Below are positions 22,845 through 30,975 of a DNA stretch of 36,917 nt, in pieces. Position 1 is the stretch's first letter. Each line of letters starts with the position of its first letter. The stretch covers positions 1-36,917 of the forward strand of contig JAQUAF010000057.1 in the NCBI GenBank assembly GCA_028687435.1, in the 5' to 3' direction. The notes beneath the pieces are model-generated. The model had not been told where the DNA came from and ran no database searches. It worked only from the letters and a program-made list of their open reading frames with translations. The DNA comes from Verrucomicrobiia bacterium. Its GTDB lineage: Bacteria; Verrucomicrobiota; Verrucomicrobiia; JABWAM01. The translations under genes and the position numbers were made by a program.

Positions 22845-24014
22845 ATGAACGCCAGATCTTCCGTTGGTTTGACTGTGACCGCATTTTTGGGAATTTCCGC
22901 CTTCGGTCTTTCGGCCGTGGTGATGGGGCCGCTTTTGCCGTTGATCATGGAGGCGTTGAAAACGGGGCCGGAACAGATCGGGATCATCTTTTTTTGGGGC
23001 AACATCGGCTTTCAGATCGTGGCGGTGCTGGGGGGAAATCTGGCCGACCGGTATGGATGCCGGCCTTTGGTGCTGACAGGGTTGGTGTTGATGACTTTTG
23101 GAAATTTTTTTTGCGGCAGGATTGATTCCCTGACGGGGCTTGTTTTTGCGTACGGTCTGGTTTGGATGGGATGCGCGATGATTCCCGGGCAGTTGACTTC
23201 GTTGATGGTGGATCTTCATCCGGCGCGGCGGGGGATGTTTGTCAATATGATGCATTCCTTTTTCGGGTTGGGCGCGATTCTGGCCTCCGCGGGCACTGGG
23301 CTGGCGTTGCTGAACGGTTCGACCTGGCGGCAGGTTTACGGGTGGGCTGCGCTTTTTGTGCTGGTTGTTTTGCTGGTGGCCGCCACGCAGTCTTTTCCGC
23401 GTTCCGCGCGGGAAAACCATCCCTTTTCCATCAAGTCCCTGCTGAATCCCGCCTTTTTCACCTTGCTTGGCATGATGATCGCCTATGGAGGCATAGAGTT
23501 GTGCATGACCAATTGGATCTGCCTTTTCATGCAGAAAGAGGCGGGGTTGACGGTTTTCTGGTCCAGTCTTTCGCTGTCCTTTTTCTGGGTGGCCATGGTG
23601 GCGGGGCGTCTGGGCAGCGGCATGCTGGTTCACCGGTTGGGTGAGAAAAGACTGGTTGTCATTCTGGGATGCGGGGGATTGGTGTCGCTGCTGATGGCCA
23701 CCTTGAGTCCATGGCCGGTGTTGAATGTGGCCGGCGTGACCCTGACCGGGCTTTTTTGCGGCGGGATATTTCCCTGTGTCATGTCCCTGGGTGCGCATCG
23801 GTTTCCGAGCCAGGCCGGGACGGTATTGGGCGTTTTGGTGGCCGGCACGGGAACCGGAGCGATGATTTTTCCTCCGCTGGCCGGAGCGTTGTCCGTCAGC
23901 CTCACCCTTCGCGGCGCCCTGGCGGTGATGAGCGCGCTGTTTCTGCCCATCCTCCTGGGAATCTGGAAACTGTCCCGGGATGAATCCAAAGCAAAACCTG
24001 AGATGTCCCATTGA
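22845..24014 (+). CDS. MFS permease
   Basis: A 389-residue transporter with about 12 membrane helices. After helix 2 the loop GNLADRYGCRPLV (59-71) is the MFS motif-A region (G-x-x-x-D-R-x-G-x-R). A second, related loop RLGSGMLVHRLGEKRLV follows helix 8. There is no signal peptide, as normal. A TAGGAA sequence precedes the ATG by about 8 bases. The closest functional guess is a sugar or small organic-acid transporter of the fucose-permease type, because it sits among sugar genes, but this is context only. A hairpin follows directly after the stop. Confidence 0.87.
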   Translation: MNARSSVGLTVTAFLGISAFGLSAVVMGPLLPLIMEALKTGPEQIGIIFFWGNIGFQIVAVLGGNLADRYGCRPLVLTGLVLMTFGNFFCGRIDSLTGLVFAYGLVWMGCAMIPGQLTSLMVDLHPARRGMFVNMMHSFFGLGAILASAGTGLALLNGSTWRQVYGWAALFVLVVLLVAATQSFPRSARENHPFSIKSLLNPAFFTLLGMMIAYGGIELCMTNWICLFMQKEAGLTVFWSSLSLSFFWVAMVAGRLGSGMLVHRLGEKRLVVILGCGGLVSLLMATLSPWPVLNVAGVTLTGLFCGGIFPCVMSLGAHRFPSQAGTVLGVLVAGTGTGAMIFPPLAGALSVSLTLRGALAVMSALFLPILLGIWKLSRDESKAKPEMSH

Positions 24015-24082
24015 ACATGGATGGATAGGATGAACAGGATAGACTTTAAATCCTTGATCCTGTCCATTCTGTTTATCCATGT
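24015..24082. repeat. Long imperfect hairpin repeat after the MFS gene
   Basis: Arms at 24015-24040 and 24057-24082 (ACATGGAT at the outer end, ACAGGAT at the inner end) match at 21 of 26 positions. The sequence type, GGATGAACAGGAT with its inverse ATCCTG...ATCCATGT, looks like a dispersed repeat. It begins one base after the stop codon and could end transcription. Confidence 0.6.
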
Positions 24083-24184
24083 GAATTTAATGCCTTTGTC
24101 CTCCAGAGTCCGTTCTGGTAGCTGACGGAGGATGGTGTCATTCCCGCTGGCGGCAAATCGTGGTTTGGGTTAGGATGATAGGCG

Positions 24185-24958
24185 GTGAAGGAAACAAAAA
24201 CCATTCTTTTGGCTGATGTGGGCAACACGCGGGTGAAGTGGGCTGTGGCGGATGCGCGGCGGTTGCTGCGGACATGGGACGAGCCCACTGCGGCTTTGCG
24301 CGCCAGGGGGGGCGCCCCTTGCCGGATTCCCGGCGGGCATCGTCCGGAAGAAGCCATGGTTTCCTGTGTGACGCCGCCGACGCGGCGGGCTTTGGCCGGG
24401 CGTTTGAAGAGGATGGGCGTCCGGAGGACGTTGTGGGTTTCCGCTGAATTGGATCTGGGGTTTTCCTTCCGCTATCCCAAGCCATCCCAAGTGGGGACCG
24501 ACCGCCTGGCCGGCGCGGCGGCGGCGGTGGCGTTGTATGGGGCTCCCTGCCTGGTGGTGGACATGGGAACGGCGGTCTCGTTTAGCGCCGTGGACCGGCA
24601 TGGGGCTTTTGTGGGCGGCGCCATCGCTCCCGGTTTGAATTTGATGTTGTCGGCCTTGCATGAACATACCGCCCAATTGCCGGAATGCCGTCCGGGAAGG
24701 ACAAAACGCGCGATTGGGAAGAGCACCCTCGAAGCCATGCAAATCGGCGGATGGTTGGGGTGCCGCGGATTGATCCGGGAGATTGTCTCCGCCATCCGGC
24801 GCGAATTGACGTCCCGCTGCGGGGGAGCGCATTGCACCGTGGTGGCAACAGGCGGGGCCTGTCGCTGGCTGGTGGATGATCTGCTGGAAATCGACGTGGT
24901 GAATCCCCGTCTGACCCTCGAAGGTCTCCGGATCCTGTACTGGCGCAATGCGGTTTGA
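24185..24958 (+). CDS. coaX: Type III pantothenate kinase
   Basis: A 257-residue kinase that phosphorylates pantothenate in the first step of coenzyme A synthesis, in the cytoplasm. The ASKHA-fold motifs are present: LADVGNTRVKW (9-19) for the phosphate, the pantothenate/dimer motif VGTDRLAGA (103-111), and VVDMGTAVSF (124-133) with D126 as catalytic base. GGAIAPGL (144-151) follows. The usual G-T-A-T-T in the third motif is G-T-A-V-S here, a mild change. The start is GTG at 24185, eight bases after AGGATGATAGG. It stands as a housekeeping gene in the window. Confidence 0.93.
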   Translation: MKETKTILLADVGNTRVKWAVADARRLLRTWDEPTAALRARGGAPCRIPGGHRPEEAMVSCVTPPTRRALAGRLKRMGVRRTLWVSAELDLGFSFRYPKPSQVGTDRLAGAAAAVALYGAPCLVVDMGTAVSFSAVDRHGAFVGGAIAPGLNLMLSALHEHTAQLPECRPGRTKRAIGKSTLEAMQIGGWLGCRGLIREIVSAIRRELTSRCGGAHCTVVATGGACRWLVDDLLEIDVVNPRLTLEGLRILYWRNAV

Positions 24959-24997
24959 TTTATGCCCAACCGCTGAACCGTTAAACCAGCCCTTTGT

Positions 24998-25024
24998 TCC
25001 TTCAGTCTTCAACCTTCAGCCTGA
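24998..25024. repeat. CTTCAGTCTTCAACCTTCAG short repeat
   Basis: This is the reverse-orientation form of the TGAAGACTGAAGGCTGAAGG run at 8720, lying in the spacer between coaX and the lipoprotein gene. Confidence 0.45.
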
Positions 25025-25078
25025 AAAACCTGATTTAAAGCCCTTGTTTGTCTTTCGGTTTTGTGTGATCATTTTTCC

Positions 25079-25435
25079 ATGAAAATGTCTTTTCTGACGG
25101 CATTGGCAAGTGTTGCGATATTGACAGGATGCGGATCGGGGGAGGCCCCCAAGGCGCCAGCGGAGGTGAAAAAGGAGTCTTCGTCGGTGGTGACTGCGCC
25201 GGTGGATTATCTGGCGGGAACGATGAAGGCGGGGGAGCAGATGAAGGGCAAGGCGGAACTGGCCGTGTTGCAGAAGGCCATTGATGCCTGCCAGGCGGAG
25301 AACGAAAAATACCCTGCGTCTTTGGATGAGTTGGTGGCCAAGGGATTCATCAAGGTCATGCCCGCCGCTCCGGCCGGCCTGCAGTTTTCCTATGATCCCG
25401 CCACTGGCCGCGTCCAATTGACGCCAAAACAGTGA
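25079..25435 (+). CDS. Small lipoprotein with pseudopilin-like C-terminal domain
   Basis: A 118-residue protein with a lipoprotein signal: MKMSFLTALASVAILTGC, lipobox L-T-G-C with C18 acylated. After a linker, residues 62-118 read AVLQKAIDACQAENEKYPAS, then LDELVAKGFIKVMP and YDPATGRVQL. This is the pattern of the C-terminal part of GspG-type pseudopilins and related PVC proteins (x-x-A-I-x-x-Y-x-x-x-N-x-x-Y-P-x-S-L-x-x-L ... P ... Y-D-P-x-T-G). Instead of a pilin helix it carries a lipid anchor. Its stop is joined to the next MFS gene by a GTGA overlap. The ATG at 25079 is chosen because it opens the signal peptide. Confidence 0.75.
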   Translation: MKMSFLTALASVAILTGCGSGEAPKAPAEVKKESSSVVTAPVDYLAGTMKAGEQMKGKAELAVLQKAIDACQAENEKYPASLDELVAKGFIKVMPAAPAGLQFSYDPATGRVQLTPKQ

Positions 25436-26796
25436 GCGGAACGCCTCAGCCGGCTGCGCCGGTTTTGCCGAAGGGGATCACGAATGCCTATTGGTTCCAG
25501 GCGTTCAATGCGGTTTCCTGGCAGATTTGCCTTGGAAATCCGCTGATTCTTTTTGCCCGCGAACTGGGCGCTTCCGCCACAACCATCGGTTTGCTGGCGG
25601 GGTTGATGCCTCTTCTGACCATTGCTCAAATTCCGGCTTCACATTACGCGGAAAGAATCGGTTACCGTCGCCTGATGCTCTGCGGCTGGTCCGCGCGGGT
25701 GACGGTGCTGGTTTTTCTTTTCCTGTTGCCCCTGACGGAAGCTTTTTTGACGCGCAACGCCATGGTTGTCCTGTTGTTGGCCATCATGTTTTTGTTCAAT
25801 TTGTTGAGGGGTATCGCCACCTGCAGTTGGTTTCCCTGGATTAGCGCCATTGTGCCGCTGTCCCTGCGAGGGTATTACCTGAGTATGGACCGGAGTTTCA
25901 TCAATGTGGCCAGCGTGATGGCATTGTTGTTTTCGGGAGGCATTTTGGCCCGGGGCGCCGGCATGAAAGCTTTCGCCCTGGTTTTCTTTGTTGGTTTTTT
26001 GGGCGGGGCGATCAGCCTTTATTTTCTGAAACGAATCCCCGAACCTCCCGCGACTGCGGGCGGCGCAGAGAAGGAACAGGCGGCGGCTTGGGGGGATGTG
26101 ATTCGAGACGGCGATTTTTTGCGTTTTTTGGGGTTTGGAGTTGCGGTGCCGCTGGGGCTTTTTGCCTCCACGACCTTTGGAGTGGTCTTTTTGCGCGAGG
26201 AGATCGGCCTGGGTAATGGCGCCATTTTGTATCTCAACGCCGCCTCGGCGCTGGCGGGGATGACGGGGTTGAGCTTGCAAGGGCGGCATGCGGACCGGAT
26301 CGGCAGCAAACCCTTTCTGGGACTGGCTTGGGTTTGGTGGCTGGCCAGCCTGCTGGTGTGGTTTTTGCTGGCGGCCCGGGTGTTGCCCTGTCCGCGCCAG
26401 ATCGCCATGGCGAACATGGTGGTCGGGGGATTTTTTGGCTCAATTTACGAGCTTTCTTCAACCCGGTTGCTGATGAACACTGTGGGACACAAACCGGGAC
26501 GGGCGCGTTACTTTGCGCTTTATGCCGTGGCTGTCAGCCTGACGGCCGGCCTGATTCCCATCCCGTGGGGGGGGGTTCTTGATGGACTGCGCCACATGCG
26601 TTTGGAGTTGTGGGGGATGACGCTGGACCGGTACGTGGTCTTGTACGGCGCCGCTTGGCTTTCGCTGTTTGGAATCGTTATTCTGCTGGCCCGGGTTCGC
26701 GAACCCAAGTCCAAACCCGCCGTGTTCATGGTTTATGAGGTCTTTGTCGGCATGCCGGTTCGCGGATTGACCCAGCTGTTGCAATGGTTCCGCTGA
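25432..26796 (+). CDS. MFS permease (second)
   Basis: A 454-residue transporter with about 12 membrane helices and a central cytoplasmic loop near residues 200-225 (PEPPATAGGAEKEQAAAW). SHYAERIGYRRLM (66-78) and LQGRHADRIGSKPFL match the two motif-A positions of MFS proteins. It is not closely similar to the permease at 22845. The start is a GTG at 25432 within the lipoprotein stop (GTGA), so the two are co-translated. Substrate cannot be inferred. Confidence 0.85.
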   Translation: MSGTPQPAAPVLPKGITNAYWFQAFNAVSWQICLGNPLILFARELGASATTIGLLAGLMPLLTIAQIPASHYAERIGYRRLMLCGWSARVTVLVFLFLLPLTEAFLTRNAMVVLLLAIMFLFNLLRGIATCSWFPWISAIVPLSLRGYYLSMDRSFINVASVMALLFSGGILARGAGMKAFALVFFVGFLGGAISLYFLKRIPEPPATAGGAEKEQAAAWGDVIRDGDFLRFLGFGVAVPLGLFASTTFGVVFLREEIGLGNGAILYLNAASALAGMTGLSLQGRHADRIGSKPFLGLAWVWWLASLLVWFLLAARVLPCPRQIAMANMVVGGFFGSIYELSSTRLLMNTVGHKPGRARYFALYAVAVSLTAGLIPIPWGGVLDGLRHMRLELWGMTLDRYVVLYGAAWLSLFGIVILLARVREPKSKPAVFMVYEVFVGMPVRGLTQLLQWFR

Positions 26797-26869
26797 GCAA
26801 AAAAGCACAGTTCTGACTGAAAAACGGACTGCCCCTGTTTGTGATGAAGAGCCAGAGCCGCCAAAAAAA

Positions 26870-26946
26870 TGGAGCGAGCGATGGGATTCGAACCCACGAC
26901 GGCCACCTTGGCAAGGTGGAGCTCTACCGGGCTGAGCTACGCTCGC
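26870..26946 (-). tRNA. tRNA-Gly (anticodon GCC)
   Basis: Read on the minus strand, the cloverleaf is complete: acceptor GCGAGCG with CGCTCGC, D-arm GCTC...GAGC, anticodon stem CCACC/GGTGG around TTGCCAA (anticodon GCC), T-arm GTGGG-TTCGAAT-CCCAT, discriminator T and an encoded CCA. The length is 77 bases. It lies between the second MFS gene and the leftward sugar operon. Confidence 0.96.
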
Positions 26947-27035
26947 TCTTGACGGACGGCATGATGGGACAGGGGGGAAGGGGTTTCAAGCTTTTTTTAT
27001 GATCTCTTGAAAACGCAGCATTGTTCCCAATCCTG

Positions 27036-29015
27036 TCATCCGATTTGCAATAGCTTGACACCGTGCGCCTCGATGTTGAAGGCGCCTGTCCCGGACGGCT
27101 CGATAACCTGTCCGGTCCAGACATCTTCCATCCGTTTTGACTTCAAAGCGGACAATTCCTCCGAATCCCAATCCACTTCGATTCGTCTGGCGTCATCAGT
27201 CCAATTGAATATTCCCAAAAACCAGTGTTTTTTTCCTTTGCCCAGCCACAATTCCGGAATGGGATGATGGGAAAACAGGTCTAACGGGCGCGCGGCGGAT
27301 GTCAGGCGGTTTTTCAAGACGGTTTGAATCAGCTTCCACCCCTTGGAATTCAATCCCTCGAGGTTGTCGGAGAGCAGGATGTCGCCGCCGGAAAGCATGA
27401 CGACGGAAGCCCAGGTGACCGCTTCGCGCATTCCCATTTCCCTGCCATCCAGCCATGAAAGGAATTGACCGGTTTCAGGCCGGGTTTGATGGACCAGGCC
27501 GGTTGATTTGGAGTTGACGCATTCGGGGCTGCGGACGATCAGAAAATCGGGATCATTGTTCCACACGGCATCATTCAGCCAGAACCGGGCGGCGATTTCC
27601 TTGGCATTTCGCCGGATGTGTCCCCAAAACACGTGGATGTCCCCGCAAACCCTTGCTGCATCCAACAGACCCGCTCCGGCTTCGATGGAGTATTCGCCGC
27701 TGATCAGATAAGCTTCCCTGCCCACGGTTTCGCGGATCCATTTCAGGCCTTTCCGGTAAGCCGTCGCGGGGCTCGATCCATCATGAAAGTTGCGCCCCTC
27801 CAGTTGAGGCGAGCAAAAATCCAGCTTGAAGTATTTGAAGCCTCGCTGGCGCAGCCGCCGAAAAGTGGTCCGAATGTGTTTTTTTGTGACGGGATGGGTT
27901 GGATCCAGCACATAAACCTTTCCGCAGGAAAACACTTTTTCGACCAGGCGCTGTTGTTCGTCCCTGAGCAGGCATTCCGGATGATGACGCGCGATAATCG
28001 AATAGGCATGGACGCAGTAGGGGGCCAGCCAGATGCCGGGAACCACTCCCCGGCGGGAAATTTCCGTGCCGATGGATTTCAATCCGCCCGGAAAGTGATG
28101 GTTGGTTTCCTCCCAATCCCCCCACCGGCATTGCCAGCCGTCGTCGATCACTGACCACAGACGGTCTGTCGGGAGTTTTTTCTTCAATACGCTTGTATTG
28201 CGGATGATGTCCGTTTTTCTGATGGCGCCATGATAATAGTCCCATGAGTTCCAGCCGGTGATTTTCCGTTTGATGGGCATCCGGCGGCTGGCGCCCAGGC
28301 GCTTTCCGTATTGGCGCAGCAACTCCAATGGATCGCTGCCATGCAGGCACAACAGCCGGGCCAGGGCCAGTCCGGTGCCTTTCCGGATGACGCATTCGCA
28401 TTGGAAATCAGCTTCAAATCCAAAGTGTGATTCCCAATGCGCGGCTTCCGGGTTGACCTTGAATGTGGCAAGGGCTGCCGAGTCCGTTCCTGTTCCAAGC
28501 AGGAATGCAGATTGGTTCTTTTTGTTTTGGAAGACCGTCAGGGTTTGGCTGACGGCATCAAGGGGGATGCCAAAGGATTCCCGGCCCACCGCGCGCACCC
28601 CGGCGGCGTGGATGGTGGGGGACGTGTTGACATACTGGAAGTAATCTCCGCAAGCCATGCGCGGGTGGAAACCGTCCCATGAAAAGGCGAGCGTGCCGCC
28701 CTTGAGCCGCCAGTCTTTATGGCCGGTGTTTTTGACGCAAAACTCAAGAAGACCGTTTTCGATTGTCACGATCCATTGGAAAGCTGCCGTGGCGCATGCG
28801 CCCTGCGCGACAAATGATCCGCGCCGTCGTTTCCACTGGAGATTGATTGATTTGACTTGGAAGTCTTCCCCCCGCAGGCAGAGAACACCGCTGGCGGACG
28901 ATTCCCCGGTTTGCAGATGAAAACGCCCGCTTTTACCATCAAAGACAAGGCAGTTGTTTTTTTTCATGAATATTTCACGATCCGCAGCGCCAAGACCGGG
29001 CATGGCCTGCATCAT
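27036..29015 (-). CDS. GH36-type alpha-galactosidase-like glycosidase
   Basis: A 659-residue cytoplasmic enzyme. After a beta-sandwich N-terminal domain the barrel begins with TGWNSWDYYHG (253-263), then VIDDGWQ (289-295), PGIWLAPY (326-333) and YFKLDF (395-400), where D399 is the expected nucleophile. RVCGD (455-459) matches the R-x-x-x-D acid/base motif, placing D459. These are the GH36/GH27 (clan GH-D) signatures, so it should cleave alpha-galactosides or similar alpha-linked sugars with retention. A C-terminal beta domain closes it. The start at 29015 has AGGATGA just upstream; an ATG at 28967 is the alternative. It ends an operon with the M55 peptidase and dehydrogenase. Confidence 0.88.
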   Translation of the reverse strand: MMQAMPGLGAADREIFMKKNNCLVFDGKSGRFHLQTGESSASGVLCLRGEDFQVKSINLQWKRRRGSFVAQGACATAAFQWIVTIENGLLEFCVKNTGHKDWRLKGGTLAFSWDGFHPRMACGDYFQYVNTSPTIHAAGVRAVGRESFGIPLDAVSQTLTVFQNKKNQSAFLLGTGTDSAALATFKVNPEAAHWESHFGFEADFQCECVIRKGTGLALARLLCLHGSDPLELLRQYGKRLGASRRMPIKRKITGWNSWDYYHGAIRKTDIIRNTSVLKKKLPTDRLWSVIDDGWQCRWGDWEETNHHFPGGLKSIGTEISRRGVVPGIWLAPYCVHAYSIIARHHPECLLRDEQQRLVEKVFSCGKVYVLDPTHPVTKKHIRTTFRRLRQRGFKYFKLDFCSPQLEGRNFHDGSSPATAYRKGLKWIRETVGREAYLISGEYSIEAGAGLLDAARVCGDIHVFWGHIRRNAKEIAARFWLNDAVWNNDPDFLIVRSPECVNSKSTGLVHQTRPETGQFLSWLDGREMGMREAVTWASVVMLSGGDILLSDNLEGLNSKGWKLIQTVLKNRLTSAARPLDLFSHHPIPELWLGKGKKHWFLGIFNWTDDARRIEVDWDSEELSALKSKRMEDVWTGQVIEPSGTGAFNIEAHGVKLLQIG

Positions 29016-29046
29016 TCATCCTGATTTGATAACCCACCAAATAATG

Positions 29047-29868
29047 TCAGGCGGGAAACACAAAATCATCGACGTATTTCTGTCCGAAGTTGTTCCATGG
29101 AAATGCGTTGACGGCCTGCTGGAAGACTTTCACCAGATCGTTGCCGCAAACGTCTTTTTTGAGGATTTTCTTGAAGGGAGGGGCGTGATTTTTCGATTCC
29201 AGCAGATTGAGGCGGAAAGGAGGTTTTAACTTCAAAGGCTTGATTTTTTTTGCCTCGCGCATGGCTTTTTTCACGCCTTCAAAAATCAGTTTTTGGGATG
29301 CGGCGGGAATCCTGCTGCGCGCGAAGTAGGGGCCCAGCGATTTTTTGACAACCGCCGTGATGATACCCGGCACTTTTTTGCCCACTTCCCGGGTGATATA
29401 TTGGTCGCCGCTGATGAAAATGGCGCGAATGCCATGACAACCCGCCAGCGCGGCGGCCATGGAGGCTTCGCTCAGGAAAATCTCCCCGTCGTTGAGCGTC
29501 CACTTGGAATGGGGCAGGCTGGCGCCAAGGGTTCCCCCCATGGCGTGCATGCCCACCAGAAGCATGACATCAAATCCTTGGTCGATTTCCGGCAGCCAGA
29601 ACGGCTGGGTGTTGGCGCGGCCATGCAGGATTTCGCACCGGGGATCCAGCTCCTCGAAGAGAATGCTGTAACAGCAGCCATGATTGTCGTTGACCACCAC
29701 TTCCTTTGCGCCCGCCGCAAAGGCGCCCTTGACTGCCGCGTTCACCTCGCCGGTCAGCAACCGCCGCATCCGCTGGCGGTGATGAAAATTTTCATATGAA
29801 TCGGTTCGCCGGTCGAAAAAGGTCATGCCGGCCACGCCTTCAATGTCGGTTTGAATGTAGACTTTCAT
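29047..29868 (-). CDS. M55-family D-aminopeptidase (DppA-like)
   Basis: A 273-residue zinc peptidase. The opening MKVYIQTDIEGVAG gives the D8 and E10 metal ligands of the DppA family; H63, H108 (LLVGMHAMGG) and E129 are the other likely ligands, and SLPHSKWTLNDGEIFLSE places the catalytic histidine H120. DppA releases D-alanine from short D-peptides such as cell-wall turnover products. The start at 29868 puts D8/E10 at the family positions; an upstream reading adds 53 unrelated residues. It lies between a sugar dehydrogenase and an alpha-galactosidase, an odd partner unless the operon handles peptidoglycan or glycopeptide fragments. Confidence 0.88.
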   Translation of the reverse strand: MKVYIQTDIEGVAGMTFFDRRTDSYENFHHRQRMRRLLTGEVNAAVKGAFAAGAKEVVVNDNHGCCYSILFEELDPRCEILHGRANTQPFWLPEIDQGFDVMLLVGMHAMGGTLGASLPHSKWTLNDGEIFLSEASMAAALAGCHGIRAIFISGDQYITREVGKKVPGIITAVVKKSLGPYFARSRIPAASQKLIFEGVKKAMREAKKIKPLKLKPPFRLNLLESKNHAPPFKKILKKDVCGNDLVKVFQQAVNAFPWNNFGQKYVDDFVFPA

Positions 29869-29926
29869 TTTTGAGAAAGATTGGACGGGATTTTGATGGA
29901 TGGATTCAAAGAGGAAAGTTAGGGAA

Positions 29927-30877
29927 TTATTTTTGGAGGTAAAGTTTGTTTTTGCGTCCCTGTTCAGCGTACTGCCGCTCAAAATCCGCGCCATCGAAAC
30001 CGGGATCGTTGGCAGGGATGTCGGCAAGGGCGATTTCAGCCCCTTCCCGGGATCGGGAAATGCGGCCCGCCAGCATGATCTTGACCGCTTCCGTCAATGC
30101 CGGCATGGGAGCCAGGGAGTTTTTGCCGGTTTCCATGAAGTCGCAGATGCGGTCGAGGATGGCGGCATAGATCCTTGTTGTGTCGATGCGAAACTGAAAG
30201 GTGGATTGGGTGGTCATGATAACCACCTCGAAAGGCTGCCATGCGCCCTGAAATGTGTTGAAGGTTGCGGTGAGGCCGTTTTTAAAGCGGACAAAGTAGG
30301 TTTCGCATGCCTTGCCGTCCGCTTCGCTGCGTCCCGCGAAACGGCAGGATGTGGCGCCGGTTCCGGCCAGGCCGCCGATGAGTTCGACCACGTGGATGGC
30401 ATAATTAAATTCATCCACGCCGGCGGTGGCGAATACGTTGAGAATTTTTCCGCGCTCGGATTCCGGTTTGTTTGCAAACGCAACGATTTCCTGGGCGTAT
30501 CGAAGGGATGAACTGCCCAGGATGACCTTCCCTTTTGCGGCCAGTTCTTCCAGGCACCTGCAGTCGGCCAGATTGCCGGCGATGGGTTTGTCAATAAACA
30601 CAGGCTTGTTTTGTGAGAGGAATGGCATGACCTGAGCCAAGTGATTATCCCAGTTGCAGCTTTGTACAAAACCGATGTCCACGGTCTCAGCCAGTTCCTC
30701 GATGGAATTGCAGCGTTTTTCGAGACCAAAACGGCTGATAAAGGCTTCCACTTCGTCGTTGCCCCGGAAACCATTATTGTAAACCGCCACATAACGAGCC
30801 CGGGTCCGGGCGTGGAGGTATTCGCAAAAGGCGAGGGGGTGGGAGGTGTCGATGTTGATGGCGCCGATCCGGATCAT
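29927..30877 (-). CDS. Gfo/Idh/MocA-family dehydrogenase
   Basis: A 316-residue NAD(P)-dependent oxidoreductase acting on sugars or inositol-like compounds. The N-terminal Rossmann start is MIRIGAINIDTSHP instead of the usual G-x-G-x-x-G, a variant (G-x-x-x-x-D-T-S-H) known in a subgroup. PVFIDKPIAGN (92-102) carries the conserved E/D-K-P lysine (K97), and DEFNYAIHVVELIGG gives the H-x-x-D-like second motif. An AAAGGA sequence seven bases upstream supports the ATG at 30877. It heads a leftward operon and is divergent from an AraC-type regulator 98 bases away, which probably controls it. Confidence 0.9.
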   Translation of the reverse strand: MIRIGAINIDTSHPLAFCEYLHARTRARYVAVYNNGFRGNDEVEAFISRFGLEKRCNSIEELAETVDIGFVQSCNWDNHLAQVMPFLSQNKPVFIDKPIAGNLADCRCLEELAAKGKVILGSSSLRYAQEIVAFANKPESERGKILNVFATAGVDEFNYAIHVVELIGGLAGTGATSCRFAGRSEADGKACETYFVRFKNGLTATFNTFQGAWQPFEVVIMTTQSTFQFRIDTTRIYAAILDRICDFMETGKNSLAPMPALTEAVKIMLAGRISRSREGAEIALADIPANDPGFDGADFERQYAEQGRKNKLYLQK

Positions 30878-30924
30878 GAAAAATTCCTTTTTGAAGCGAA
30901 AATATCATCGAAATGAAACAGAGT

Positions 30925-30952
30925 CTTTGGCACACTTTATCCGGTCTTTATC
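30925..30952. promoter_or_regulatory. Phased CTTTATC repeats in the divergent promoter region
   Basis: CTTTATC occurs at 30935-30941 and 30946-30952, and a partial CTTTGGC at 30925, giving starts 10 and 11 bases apart, on the same helix face. It lies midway between the dehydrogenase and AraC-type starts and may bind that regulator. Confidence 0.35.
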
Positions 30953-30975
30953 ACAATTCACACTGACCAACGAAC

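Noticed and set aside
22734..24080. A 448-codon minus-strand frame opposite the MFS permease
   Set aside because: Antisense shadow; repetitive Q/H/P/R composition and no family signature, while the plus strand shows clear transporter helices.
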